Source: Nocardia neocaledoniensis (lineage in GTDB: Bacteria > Actinomycetota > Actinomycetes > Mycobacteriales > Mycobacteriaceae). From it: a DNA stretch of 42,103 nucleotides. Of the stretch, positions 1 to 8,516 are shown in pieces; position 1 is the stretch's first letter, and each line of letters starts with the position of its first letter. A program made the position numbers and the translations under genes. The notes beneath the pieces are model-generated. The model did not search any database, was not told the DNA's origin, and saw nothing but the letters and a program-made list of their open reading frames with translations. The stretch spans positions 1-42,103 of the forward strand of contig NZ_JARWOJ010000087.1 of assembly GCF_029868625.1 (NCBI RefSeq). Direction: 5' to 3'.

Positions 1-120
1 CCTCCCGCGTCAACACCTTCCCCCCCCCCCCCCGGGCCGGCCCCCCCCTCTCCCCCACCACCCCCCCCAACTCCCATTACCCGCGGGGCCCCCCCGCCCA
101 CAACCCCCGGGGGCCCACCG
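1..120. other. G/C homopolymer block, probable sequence artefact
   Basis: This stretch is almost only runs of C with some G, including a C run of more than 12. It has no plausible codon structure and ends about 12 bases after the FadD stop codon on the minus strand. Two similar blocks occur at 36858-36996 and near 41928-42075, one of them inside a gene. That makes low-quality or gap-filled assembly the likeliest explanation. No feature is assigned here. Confidence 0.75.
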
Positions 121-132
121 TCGGTGTCGGGC

Positions 133-1959
133 CTACTTCACATTGACGACGTGCTCGGGCGGCGTCGCGGCGTAGAGCTGCTCGATGTCGGCGGCGTACT
201 TCTTCGCGATGGGGGTGCGCTTGAGCGACATCTTGGGGGTCAGCTCGTCACCGCCCGGCTCCCACAGCGTCTCCACGATGACGAAACGCTTGATCTGCTC
301 CACTCGCGAGAGCTTGCGGTTGCCCGCGGTGATCGCGGCCTTGACCTCCTCGACGATCTCGGCGCGGCGCGCGAGCTCGGCGTGGGTGGCGTCGGTGGCG
401 CCGAACTCCTTGGCGCGCAAGGCCGCCACATCGGGATCGAGCATGATCAGCGCGGTGATGTAGGGGCGTGCGTCACCGATCGCCACAGCCTGACCGATCA
501 TCGAGGACGCGGCCTTCATCGCGTTCTCGATGTTGGACGGGGCGATGTTCTTGCCCGCCTCGCTGATGATCAGTTCCTTCTTGCGGTCGACGATGCGCAG
601 GTAGCCGTCGGCGTCGAGGGTGCCGATGTCACCGGTATGCAGCCAGCCCGCGTCGTCGATGGCCTCGGCGGTCTTTTCCGGCATGTTCCGGTAGCCGGGG
701 GTGACGATCGGGCCGCGGATGAGCACCTCGCCGTCGGCGTCGAGCCGCAGTTCGACGCCGTCCATCACGCGCCCGACCGAGCCGGGGCGCGGCTTGTCGA
801 TCTCGGTGAAGGTGCCGACACCGGTGGTCTCGGACATGCCCCACACCTCGCTGACCGCGAAACCGAGGCCGAGGAAGTACTCCAGGGTCTCCGCGGGCAC
901 CGGGGCCGCGCCGGAGGCGGCGACCTTGAGCTCGGCGAACCCGAGCGCCGCGCGCAGCTTCGACAGCACCAGCGCGTCGGCGGCCTTGTGCTGCACGCCG
1001 AGCAGCAGCGAGGAACCCTCACCGGACAGCTTGGCCTTGGCCTGGGCCACGCCGACCCCGATCGCCCAGTTGGCCAGCGCCTTCTTCACCGGTGACGGCT
1101 CGACCGCCAGCTTGTTCTCGATACCGGCCTTGATCTTCTGCCACACGCGCGGCACGCCGAAGAACACGGTGGGCTTGGCGTCGGGCAGTGCGGCGGCGAT
1201 CTCGCGGGGGTCGGTGACCGTGGTGATCTGGATGCCGGTCAGCAGGCTCATCGCGTGCGCGGAGATGCGGTCGGCCACGTGCGCGGCGGGCAGGTACGAC
1301 ACGGCCCGATCGTCGAAACCGACCGGCAGCGGACCCGACACCAGGCCGACCACCTGCGCGATCACATTGCTCTGGGTGAGCTCGACGCCCTTGGACGGGC
1401 CGGTGGTGCCCGAGGTGTAGATCAGCGTGGCCAGGTCGGTGGGCTGCACGGCCTGCCAGGCGGCGTCGAAATCGAAATCCGGCGCCGGGTCGGCTTCCAG
1501 TTCGGCCAGCCCGATCGTGCCCTCGGCGGTGCCGTCGACGAGCACCGTGTGCTCGACCTCGCCGCCCGCCTCGCGGATGACGTCGAGGAACGCCTGCTCG
1601 GTGATCACGACCTTGTTGCCCGCGTTGCCGAACACGTGCGCGATCTGCTCGGCGGAGCTGGTGTTGTACACCGAGAACGGGGTGGCGCCCAGGTGCAGGG
1701 CGGCGGTGTCGATGAGGTTGAACTCGGGCCGGTTGGTGAGCATGATGCCCACCGCGTCACCGTGGCCGACGCCGAGTTTCGCGAGGCCGGCCGCGAGTGC
1801 CCGCACCCGGGTCGCGTACTCGGCCCACGTGATCTCCTGGGTTCCGCCGACGGTGCGCAAGGCGACCTGGTCGGGCCGCAACGCGGCGGTCTGCTGGAAG
1901 GCGGCGGGCACGGTGTGCACCGTGACCCCGGAAGCGTGCGCGAAACCGATGTCTGTCAT
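133..1959 (-). CDS. Long-chain fatty acid-CoA ligase (FadD15-like)
   Basis: This 608-residue protein is an AMP-forming acyl-CoA synthetase: it activates a fatty acid with ATP to an acyl-adenylate and transfers it to CoA. The ANL-family motifs are present in order: the P-loop-like YTSGTTGPSKGVE, the adenylate motif WGMSETTG, the TGD motif, and DRKKELIISEAGKNIAPSNIE-type hinge sequence with the catalytic Lys near the C-terminus. Length matches the bacterial long-chain FadD15 type (about 600). The frame is open to 2040, but ATG at 1959 follows an AGGGA-like site and gives the usual MTD-type N-terminus. A TTGACG on the minus strand at 2035-2040 could be a -35 element, but no convincing -10 follows. 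Chain length preference cannot be read from sequence. Confidence 0.92.
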   Translation of the reverse strand: MTDIGFAHASGVTVHTVPAAFQQTAALRPDQVALRTVGGTQEITWAEYATRVRALAAGLAKLGVGHGDAVGIMLTNRPEFNLIDTAALHLGATPFSVYNTSSAEQIAHVFGNAGNKVVITEQAFLDVIREAGGEVEHTVLVDGTAEGTIGLAELEADPAPDFDFDAAWQAVQPTDLATLIYTSGTTGPSKGVELTQSNVIAQVVGLVSGPLPVGFDDRAVSYLPAAHVADRISAHAMSLLTGIQITTVTDPREIAAALPDAKPTVFFGVPRVWQKIKAGIENKLAVEPSPVKKALANWAIGVGVAQAKAKLSGEGSSLLLGVQHKAADALVLSKLRAALGFAELKVAASGAAPVPAETLEYFLGLGFAVSEVWGMSETTGVGTFTEIDKPRPGSVGRVMDGVELRLDADGEVLIRGPIVTPGYRNMPEKTAEAIDDAGWLHTGDIGTLDADGYLRIVDRKKELIISEAGKNIAPSNIENAMKAASSMIGQAVAIGDARPYITALIMLDPDVAALRAKEFGATDATHAELARRAEIVEEVKAAITAGNRKLSRVEQIKRFVIVETLWEPGGDELTPKMSLKRTPIAKKYAADIEQLYAATPPEHVVNVK

Positions 1960-2091
1960 ATCCCTGTTCCCGATAGGCCGTGCCGGATACCGAGCCAATG
2001 CGAGTGAATCTGTCTCATCGTCTCGAGCGATGGGCGTCAACAGTGGCGCGGCTCACTCATCGTAACCGGACATACGGGATTGTGGCGCGGG

Positions 2092-2892
2092 TTACCGACG
2101 ACGGCCGAACAGCCACCGCCTGCGGGTTCGCGGTCGTTCCGCCGCGTCGGGCCGCGCCTGAGCGGTGTATTCGGGCGCCCACGGGCCGACCTCGCCCGGG
2201 ATCATGTGCTTGCGTTGACGCACCTTGGCATCGAGGTAGCGTTGCCCGCGTTCGGTGGTCAGCCGCACCGCCAGCGGCAGCACCTCGACCTCGATACCCG
2301 CCTCGGCCAGCGCCTGGAGCTTGTCCGGGTTGTTGGTGAGCAACCGCAGCCGATGCACGCCGATGTTCAGCAGGGCCTTGGCGACCGGTTCGTATCGGCG
2401 CGCGTCGGGGTCGAGCCCGAGCTTGGCGTAGCTGTCGAAGGTGTCGAGATCGTAGCGTTCGCTGGTGCGGTAGCCGATCGCCTTGAGCACCAGGCCGGCG
2501 CCGCGGCCCTCCTGCTCGAGGTAGGCCAGCACCCCGGCGCCCTCGGCCTGGATCATGTCCATCGACAGGGCCAGTTCCGGACCGCAATCGCAGTCGTCGG
2601 AGCCGAGCGCGTCACCGTAGAGACAGCGCGAATGCACGCGGACCAGGGGCGCGGGACCGAGGTCGCCGAAGACCAGCAGATAGCCGCCGTTGTCGGAGTC
2701 GTCGATCTGGTGCACGCGCACGCGTAGCTGGGCGCCGCGGCGGCTGAATTGATGCTCCGGCTGCAGATCGTCCGCGCCGAGTCCGGGCGCCGCGATGGGC
2801 GGGACCGGGGTGGCGTCGATGATCGTCAAGCGCTCCTCCGAGACGGTGTCGGCATCGGGAATCCGCTGCGTGGACGGTATGGGGCAGGGCAA
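2092..2892 (-). CDS. ribA: GTP cyclohydrolase II, stand-alone RibA type
   Basis: The product (266 residues) should open the imidazole ring of GTP to give the pyrimidine precursor of riboflavin. The zinc site is clear: VRVHSRC then GDALGSDDCDCG gives Cys90, Cys101 and Cys103. EQEGRGAGL and LLTNNPDK follow, as in E. coli RibA. There is no DHBP-synthase domain, whereas many actinobacteria carry a fused RibBA, so this could be a second copy serving another pathway. The N-terminal 45 residues are variable, and the C-terminus is Arg-rich. The start is TTG at 2892: no ATG or GTG fits, and TAGAGT lies 7 bases upstream, as in a leaderless message. It is not obviously in an operon with its neighbours. 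Confidence 0.88.
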   Translation of the reverse strand: MPCPIPSTQRIPDADTVSEERLTIIDATPVPPIAAPGLGADDLQPEHQFSRRGAQLRVRVHQIDDSDNGGYLLVFGDLGPAPLVRVHSRCLYGDALGSDDCDCGPELALSMDMIQAEGAGVLAYLEQEGRGAGLVLKAIGYRTSERYDLDTFDSYAKLGLDPDARRYEPVAKALLNIGVHRLRLLTNNPDKLQALAEAGIEVEVLPLAVRLTTERGQRYLDAKVRQRKHMIPGEVGPWAPEYTAQARPDAAERPRTRRRWLFGRRR

Positions 2893-2899
2893 CGGCGCG

Positions 2900-2905
2900 A
2901 CTCTA
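2900..2905 (-). promoter_or_regulatory. -10 element of leaderless ribA promoter
   Basis: On the minus strand TAGAGT is followed by exactly 7 bases and then the TTG start codon, and no Shine-Dalgarno is visible. This places transcription start at or next to the start codon. It also supports the TTG start. Confidence 0.5.
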
Positions 2906-2928
2906 CTCCGGCTGTGTCGTCGCGCACA

Positions 2929-4434
2929 TCAACCGGGGGTCACGCCGGTGTTACGGGTATCGGCGACGCCGGGCGCGTAGAGCTGCACGATCCGGTCCAC
3001 CTCGGCGACATCGGGGAACCCGGCCGAAACCGCGCCGAGCTTCTGGGTCGGGATCATCGCCGCGGTCGCCCACCGGAAATCGTCGGCGGTGAGCGAATCG
3101 TCGGACCGCGCGACGCGATGGGCCAGGGCGGCGGCGAAGGCCGCGGCCGCGCCGACGGCGGCCTTGAGCACGCGCGGGAAATGGTCGATGACGATGTCGT
3201 CGTGATCGGAATACACCGTGCAGCCGAAGTTGTCGACGGCGCACACCACCGAGACACCGAGTCCGCGCAGCCTGCGCGCGGTGTCCGCGGGAGACTCGGT
3301 ATCGACCTCTGGCAGCAGCGCGTCGAGTTCGACCGAGCTGCCCACCAGGTAGTCGACGACATCCAGGTACAGGTACAACCCTTGGGGGACAGCGATACTC
3401 GGGGCCGCGCAGACGATCACCTGGGGGCGCTCGGACAGCTCCCGCAGGAACGCGAGAACCCCTTCGATGATCGGCGCGGGCTGTTCGAAGGTGAGTACGA
3501 CGACGTCGGAACCGGCCAGCGCGGCACGGATATCGGGCCGGGCGAAGTCCTCGTCGAGCAGTTGCACACGCGCGTCGCGGCAGGCGATCAGGCGCACTTC
3601 GCCGCTGTGGTTCATGACCACCGCCGTGACCAGGGTGGCCGCGGCGGGCACGACCTTCACCAGGTCGCGGGTGACGCCGAATTCGTCGAGCAGGCCGAGG
3701 ATCTTGGCGCCGTTCTCGTCGTCGCCGACGGCCGCGATCAACCGGACGTCGAGGCCGAGCAGGGCGGCGGCGACGGCGCGATTGAGACCCTTGCCGCCGG
3801 GCTGGCCGGCGAAGGAACCGTCGACGGGGGCGTTGCGGCCGGGGAAGGTGTCGACCCGGTAGAGGTGGTCGATGACGGCGTCACCGACCACGGTCACCGT
3901 GCGGCCGGTGGGCGGGGCCGAGCGCGGGGTCTCGCTGGGGCGCGCGGGCGTGGTGACCGGGTCGGTGAGCAGTCCGGCGAGCGCGGTGAGAGCGCCGCGT
4001 TCGGCGGTGGTGCGCAGGCGTTTGACCGTCGGCGCCGCGGTGGTGAGCGGCGCCCCGATCGCGACGTGCAGGGCGTCCCAGCACTGGGCGAGGTATTCGC
4101 GGCGGGCGCCGAGATTGGCGGCGTAGAGCTGGTCGACGTCGACGGATTCGGCCGACAGCTCCCGCAGCAACCCCAGGGCCAGGGTCGCGTCGGCGATGAG
4201 CCGGTCGGCCGGCGGCAATTGCCGGGCGGTCTCGCGCAGGACCGGCAGCACGGCTTCTTCCCTGGAGATGCCCGAACGCCGCGCGCGGTCGCCGACGATC
4301 GGCAGGTCCAGGATCGGCTCGGCGCCGATCTCGGTGTGGCGCAGGCGTTCCGCGCTGAGGCCGGAGAACTTCCCCAGCCGGGCGAGGATGCCGCGTACCA
4401 CGTCGGTTCGTGCGTCCTGCGGAATCATCGGCAC
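2929..4434 (-). CDS. PfkB/ribokinase-fold protein with extra N-terminal domain and degenerate catalytic motif
   Basis: A 501-residue protein. Residues about 180-480 match the PfkB sugar-kinase fold: TVTVVGDAVIDHL, then GQPGGKGLNRAVAAA (first PfkB signature, Lys215), then an ATP-lobe-like region. The second signature is normally DTxGAGD, whose Asp is the catalytic base. Here it reads LKAAVGAAAAFAAALA, with Ala431 at the Asp position. The first 170 residues are helical and Leu/Arg-rich, contain LRHTEIGAEPILDLP, and are not recognised. GTG at 4434 is chosen because GGAGGG lies 8 bases upstream; the frame runs open to 4491. It may be a regulatory or sugar-binding pseudokinase, or a kinase with another base. 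Its substrate is unknown. Confidence 0.75.
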   Translation of the reverse strand: MPMIPQDARTDVVRGILARLGKFSGLSAERLRHTEIGAEPILDLPIVGDRARRSGISREEAVLPVLRETARQLPPADRLIADATLALGLLRELSAESVDVDQLYAANLGARREYLAQCWDALHVAIGAPLTTAAPTVKRLRTTAERGALTALAGLLTDPVTTPARPSETPRSAPPTGRTVTVVGDAVIDHLYRVDTFPGRNAPVDGSFAGQPGGKGLNRAVAAALLGLDVRLIAAVGDDENGAKILGLLDEFGVTRDLVKVVPAAATLVTAVVMNHSGEVRLIACRDARVQLLDEDFARPDIRAALAGSDVVVLTFEQPAPIIEGVLAFLRELSERPQVIVCAAPSIAVPQGLYLYLDVVDYLVGSSVELDALLPEVDTESPADTARRLRGLGVSVVCAVDNFGCTVYSDHDDIVIDHFPRVLKAAVGAAAAFAAALAHRVARSDDSLTADDFRWATAAMIPTQKLGAVSAGFPDVAEVDRIVQLYAPGVADTRNTGVTPG

Positions 4435-4705
4435 GCGTTCGGCCCTCCACGGTCGGGACTTCGGTGGTTTATGCACCCGCTTCGCTGGCAATTATCAATG
4501 TACAGCGGCAATTGACCATCCCGAAGGGCAAATGCCACACTGGAACGGGGGATATCACCCACCAGGCAACGAGTTCCACCGGCATCGCCGTCGGAACTCA
4601 GGTGCGATTCGGCGCCGCCGACGCACACGCCGAACCCGCCACGCGCGCGTCCGGCACTCAGCACACCGGAGCCGCCAGCTCCCCTTCGTGGAATCGGAGC
4701 TTCCG

Positions 4706-5095
4706 ATGACCATTCACATCACCCCGGACGACATGCGCAGCACCCACAGCCCCGAATACGCGGAACGGGTGAGTGCCGACCCCGAGATCTGGCGCCTGAG
4801 CTGGCTGCCCGAACGCAGGCTCAACCGGGACCAGGCCTACGCGGGCATGGAACTCGACGAGCTGATCAGCGATCTCACCGCCGCCCACGACCGCCTCACC
4901 CACGCCCAGATCAACGCCCTCGCCGACACCATCGGCATCGTCTGGGAGCAGGCGATCATCCGCCTCTACAAGCGGATGCTCGACCGTTTCGACACCGACG
5001 AGGCCGAGGAGGGCGCCCCACGCCCGCCGCTGACCAGGCCGCGGGCCACCCAGCTGTTCGGGCACGGCGGCACACGGCACGTCAACTACGGGTAG
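4706..5095 (+). CDS. Conserved hypothetical protein, 129 residues
   Basis: A small soluble, acidic protein that I do not recognise by function. It begins MTIHITPDDM and has a central helical region (ELDELISDLTAAHDRLTHAQ, then IGIVWEQAIIRLYKRML), followed by a Pro/Arg-rich tail ending HGGTRHVNYG. ATG at 4706 has GGAGC five bases upstream, whereas the longer open frame starts inside the divergent pfkB-like gene. The 271-base gap to that gene contains TTGACC at 4513-4518 with a weak CACACT 18 bases later, so its promoter is uncertain. It converges on pyrD with a 4-base gap. Regular codon use argues that it is real. Confidence 0.7.
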   Translation: MTIHITPDDMRSTHSPEYAERVSADPEIWRLSWLPERRLNRDQAYAGMELDELISDLTAAHDRLTHAQINALADTIGIVWEQAIIRLYKRMLDRFDTDEAEEGAPRPPLTRPRATQLFGHGGTRHVNYG

Positions 5096-5099
5096 CGCC

Positions 5100-6179
5100 T
5101 CAGACCGAGCGCGCGCGGTGCTCGGCGCCGACCGCGTCGGCCAGGGAGGCGAAACCCTCCGCGCGCAGGCGGGCGGCGATGCCGCGATGGATGCGGGTGG
5201 TCCAGAACAGGCCACCGTAGATGAAGCCGGTGTAGCCCTGCAGCAGGGTGGCGCCGGCGAGGATGCGGGCCCAGGCCTGCTCGGGGGTCTCGATGCCACC
5301 GACCGAGATCAGCACGACCCGATCGCCCACCCGCGCGTAGAGGCGGCGCAGGACCTCGAGGGAGCGCTCGGCCACGGGCGCGCCGGACAGGCCGCCCGCG
5401 CCCATGGCCTCGACCTCGGCGGCCGGGGTGTTGAGCCCGTCGCGGCGGATGGTGGTGTTGGTGGCGACGATGCCGGCCAGGCCCAGTTCGACGGCGAGAT
5501 CGGCCACCGCGTCGATGTCCTCGTCGGACAGGTCGGGGGCGATCTTCACCAGCACCGGCACCGAGACACTGTTGAGCACGGCCTGCAGGATCGGGCGCAG
5601 CGATTCCACCGCCTGCAGATCACGCAGGCCGGGGGTGTTGGGGGAGGACACGTTGACCACGACGAAGTCGGCGAGCGGGCCGAGCAGCCGGGCGCTGGTG
5701 GCGTAGTCGTCGGCGGCCTGCTCGGGCTCGGTGACCTTGGTCTTGCCGATGTTCGCGCCGATCGGCACGCTCGGGTGCGCGCCGTGCAGGCGGGCGGCGG
5801 CCGCGGCGGCGCCGTGGTTGTTGAAACCCATGCGGTTGATCAGGCCGTGGTCGGCGGGCAGCCGGAACAGGCGCGGCGCGGGATTACCCGGCTGGGCGTG
5901 CGCGGTGACGGTGCCGATCTCGGCGAAACCGAAACCGAGCGAACCCCAGGTGTTCGCGCCGTCGGCGTTCTTGTCGAACCCGGCGGCCAGGCCGAGCGGG
6001 GCGGGGAACTCGACACCGAAGGCGGTGGTGGCCAGGATCGGATCCCGCACCACGGTCAGCTTGCGGACCAGCCAGCGGGTCGGCGGGAACCAGGTGGCGA
6101 ATCGCAGGGCGCCGAAGACCAAATGGTGCACCCGCTCCGGCGGCACCAGGAACATCAGGCGTAGTAACAGGGCGTACAT
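5100..6179 (-). CDS. pyrD: Dihydroorotate dehydrogenase (quinone), class 2
   Basis: A 359-residue enzyme that oxidises dihydroorotate to orotate in pyrimidine synthesis and passes electrons to quinone at the membrane. The N-terminal region [20 protein letters not shown] is the class 2 membrane-associating extension. FMN and active-site motifs follow: [42 protein letters not shown] with the class 2 catalytic Ser, ATNTT and SVGGI. ATG at 6179 is used; a GTG at 6191 overlaps the upstream stop codon and would add four residues. It is the last gene of the lppL-DUF5703-pyrD run, with junctions of 0 to 8 bases that imply one transcript. Membrane-peripheral localisation is inferred from the family. 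Confidence 0.95.
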   Translation of the reverse strand: MYALLLRLMFLVPPERVHHLVFGALRFATWFPPTRWLVRKLTVVRDPILATTAFGVEFPAPLGLAAGFDKNADGANTWGSLGFGFAEIGTVTAHAQPGNPAPRLFRLPADHGLINRMGFNNHGAAAAAARLHGAHPSVPIGANIGKTKVTEPEQAADDYATSARLLGPLADFVVVNVSSPNTPGLRDLQAVESLRPILQAVLNSVSVPVLVKIAPDLSDEDIDAVADLAVELGLAGIVATNTTIRRDGLNTPAAEVEAMGAGGLSGAPVAERSLEVLRRLYARVGDRVVLISVGGIETPEQAWARILAGATLLQGYTGFIYGGLFWTTRIHRGIAARLRAEGFASLADAVGAEHRARSV

Positions 6180-6187
6180 GGGTCGGC

Positions 6188-6442
6188 TCACACTCCGGGT
6201 TCGGGCACAGGAAGGACGGCACTCTTGCGGCGGCGCAACAACACCCGGCGGCTGCCGTCGGTGTAGGCGCGTACCCGCGACAACTCCCAGCCACCGAATT
6301 CGGCCTGGATGGCCAGCCGCATCGAGGCGGTGACCCGGGTGACCTCGGGTGGCAGCCGCAGTGGCACGTATTCGTAGTCGTCGTTGCTGGTCTCCCAGCT
6401 CGGCGGAACCGCCGAGCGAGACCCGCGAGGCTTGGCCGCCAT
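6188..6442 (-). CDS. DUF5703 family protein
   Basis: An 84-residue basic protein. Its core [19 protein letters not shown] and [21 protein letters not shown] matches, from memory, the actinobacterial DUF5703 family of unknown function. The ATG at 6442 overlaps the lppL stop as TGATG; GTG at 6445 is an alternative. A strong GGAGGAAGG lies just upstream. The TGATG coupling to lppL and an 8-base gap to pyrD indicate co-transcription. It has no signal peptide or membrane segment. Confidence 0.85.
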   Translation of the reverse strand: MAAKPRGSRSAVPPSWETSNDDYEYVPLRLPPEVTRVTASMRLAIQAEFGGWELSRVRAYTDGSRRVLLRRRKSAVLPVPEPGV

Positions 6443-7452
6443 CACTGCCCCTTCCTCCGCTCCTGCGCGCCGATCCGCTGCAGGCCCTCGCCCGCGGCCG
6501 AGGCCACGAACAGGTCACCGGTGCGTTCGTCGACGGTCACCGCGTCGGGCTGGCGCACGGTGGGGAACCGTCCCACCTCGACACCGATCCCGGTGGACAG
6601 GTCGAAACCGACCACCTCGTTGCTCTGCGTGCAGGACACCCAGACCGTGTTCGACCGCGAGTCGTAGGCGAGCGCGTAAGGCGACGATGATACCGGGAAA
6701 CGCTGACGCAGTACGAGCGGACCGGCCGTGTAGACGAGCAGTTCCCCGCCCGCGGTGTCGGTGACCAGAATGCGGCCCTGGGTGTCGGCGATCGCGTTGG
6801 TCGCGCCGTCGCCCGCGCGCAGCATCAGGCCGAGCGCGTCGTCACCGACGCCGACGACCGCGGTCTGCTCGCGGTCCAGGACGGTGATGTGGTCGCCGGT
6901 CAGGGCGAGCGCGTCGGCGGAGACCAGGCCGGTGACGGTGCGGACGGTGCTGCCGTCGGCGCGCAGTTCGCGGACGGTGCCGTCGGCGGTGCCGACCACG
7001 AGGTTGCCGTCGCTGCGAGTTTGCACGGTGTGCACGTCACCTTCGACGGCGGTCTCGGTGACCGCGCCGGTCGCGACGTCGACCCGCAGCACCCGGCCCG
7101 GCGCCGCGACGAGGATCTCACCCGCGCCGCCCTGCGCCAGCGCGGCACCCGGGGCGGGCAGCGTCACGGTGCGCGCGCTCTCCGGCGCCGCCGGGTCGAT
7201 CAGCGTGAGCGCGGTGCCCGCGGCGTCCAGTGCGGCGACACGCCCGGACTCACGTTCGGCCAGCAGCGCCTTCGTCGCCGCGAGCGGGACGACCCGGCCC
7301 GCGGGTGCGGCCGTGGTGGCGGGGGAGGCCGCGGCGGTGGCCGGCTCGCGCGTCGGCACGTCGGGGCCGTCGTCCCCACCGGCACATCCGGTCAGCATCA
7401 CCAGTGCCGCCGCGCCGAACAACGCTGAGGCGACCGAGCCGCGAGGGCGCAT
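6442..7452 (-). CDS. lppL: LppL-like lipoprotein with beta-propeller-type repeats
   Basis: A predicted lipoprotein of 336 residues. An Arg-containing n-region and a hydrophobic stretch lead to a textbook lipobox, LTGC, with the lipidated Cys at 23. A low-complexity Ala/Thr/Pro linker follows. The rest consists of repeating short beta blades such as [39 protein letters not shown] and [15 protein letters not shown], the pattern of YncE/NHL-like propellers. ATG at 7452 has AGGAG 8 bases upstream; the longer frame to 7512 lacks a site. It heads the lppL-DUF5703-pyrD operon. The name follows the mycobacterial lppL-pyrD neighbourhood, recalled and not searched. Its ligand is unknown. Confidence 0.8.
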   Translation of the reverse strand: MRPRGSVASALFGAAALVMLTGCAGGDDGPDVPTREPATAAASPATTAAPAGRVVPLAATKALLAERESGRVAALDAAGTALTLIDPAAPESARTVTLPAPGAALAQGGAGEILVAAPGRVLRVDVATGAVTETAVEGDVHTVQTRSDGNLVVGTADGTVRELRADGSTVRTVTGLVSADALALTGDHITVLDREQTAVVGVGDDALGLMLRAGDGATNAIADTQGRILVTDTAGGELLVYTAGPLVLRQRFPVSSSPYALAYDSRSNTVWVSCTQSNEVVGFDLSTGIGVEVGRFPTVRQPDAVTVDERTGDLFVASAAGEGLQRIGAQERRKGQ

Positions 7453-7614
7453 GCACCGTACTCCTAATCTCACGAGGTGACCGCTGATCACCATCTGACC
7501 ATGATGACTCACCGGTAGCTTCGACCGGGTGGCGCGCGTCGGGCCTGTCGGTGACGCAGGTTACTGTTGACGTGTCGACAATCGAACGCCCGTCCACGGC
7601 AGGAGATCACCACG

Positions 7615-7971
7615 ATGACCGACCGGACAGCAGCGGGTTTCGGCATCGATGACATCTCCGTCGGCCCCTTCGCCCACGGTTTCGGCACGACCGACGAGGG
7701 CAGCGCCTTCAGCTTCCGCACCAATCGCGGCATCCTGACCCTGCAGATCTACCGCGCCGACCTGGGCGAGGACGTGCCCGGCGCCGACGACGTGGTCGCG
7801 GTCGCGCGCGCTCAGGTCACCGACATCGATCTCGGCGACGAACGCAGCGTGGCCGCCTTCGTACGCGACCTGATCCCCACCGCGGTATCCGTCGCCCCGG
7901 CCGCCGGGCGCGACGCCACGGCGGTCCGGTCGCTGTTGGGACGGATCAGTTCCGTCATTGATGGTATGTAG
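7615..7971 (+). CDS. Hypothetical protein, first gene of lipoprotein-MmpL operon
   Basis: A 118-residue acidic protein with no signal peptide or membrane helix. The N-terminal half reads as a small beta-rich domain (GIDDISVGPFAHGFG, FRTNRGILTLQIYRADLG). The C-terminal half is helical (VAAFVRDLIPTAVSV, RSLLGRISSVIDGM). I do not recognise the family. ATG at 7615 has AGGAGA 8 bases upstream. Its TAG stop is immediately followed by the ATG of the lipoprotein gene, so the two are almost certainly translationally coupled. It is divergent from lppL, and the 162-base gap holds TTGACG at 7567-7572 without a clear -10. Its role in the operon is unknown. Confidence 0.75.
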   Translation: MTDRTAAGFGIDDISVGPFAHGFGTTDEGSAFSFRTNRGILTLQIYRADLGEDVPGADDVVAVARAQVTDIDLGDERSVAAFVRDLIPTAVSVAPAAGRDATAVRSLLGRISSVIDGM

Positions 7972-8514
7972 ATGGTGATGTCTTCCACACTTTCCGCCAG
8001 GGCCGCTGCGGCCACCGCCTGCCTCACGGCCCTCGTCGCCCTCACCGCCGCGTGCGGCGGGGGAGCCGACGAGGCCTCGGTCGACGCCGCACGGTCCTCG
8101 GCCAACGCCTCCCTGTCCGCCTCCATCGCGGTGTCGTCGAGCAAGGCCAACGCGCCGTTGCCCACCGCCGCCGAGCTCGACGCGCAGATCAAGCGCGCGC
8201 TCGACCCGAATCTGCCCGACGTCGAGCGCACCGACCTCATCGAGGACGGCGCCGCGTTCAAGGACGCCATCCCGGACATGTACAAGGCGCTGCGCGACAA
8301 CCCGCACGCCGTCTACGGCGTCGTCGACCCCGTCTTCGACAATCGCGACGGCACCCTGACCGCCACGATGCGCCTGGACAAGGACGGCTCCGGCACCAAT
8401 GTCCGCACGACCATCGTGCATTTCGTGCTGCTCGACGGGAAGTGGAAGATCTCGCGCACCGATCTGTGCGGCATTCTGCGCTCGGCCGACTACCGCACCG
8501 CCGCCTGCGGCTGA
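7972..8514 (+). CDS. Mtb12-like lipoprotein
   Basis: A 180-residue predicted lipoprotein. A hydrophobic N-terminus ends in ALTAAC with Cys28 as the likely lipidation site, then a Ser/Ala-rich linker. The C-terminal domain (AAELDAQIKRALDPNLPDVERTDLI, in pieces; then VVDPVFDNRDGTLTATM and LDGKWKISRTDLCGIL) resembles the low-molecular-weight antigen MTB12 family of mycobacteria. A Cys pair near the end may form a disulfide. The start directly follows the upstream stop, and its own stop is 2 bases before the MmpL start codon. The lipoprotein may sit outside the membrane as a partner of the transporter, much as MmpS proteins do; that is inference. Confidence 0.75.
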   Translation: MVMSSTLSARAAAATACLTALVALTAACGGGADEASVDAARSSANASLSASIAVSSSKANAPLPTAAELDAQIKRALDPNLPDVERTDLIEDGAAFKDAIPDMYKALRDNPHAVYGVVDPVFDNRDGTLTATMRLDKDGSGTNVRTTIVHFVLLDGKWKISRTDLCGILRSADYRTAACG

Positions 8515-8516
8515 CC

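Noticed and set aside
124..2065. Long plus-strand open frames opposite the fadD gene (for example 124-1095 and 1255-2007)
   Set aside because: They are antisense shadows of a high-GC gene: Arg/Gly/Val-rich, with no ribosome site and no family motif.
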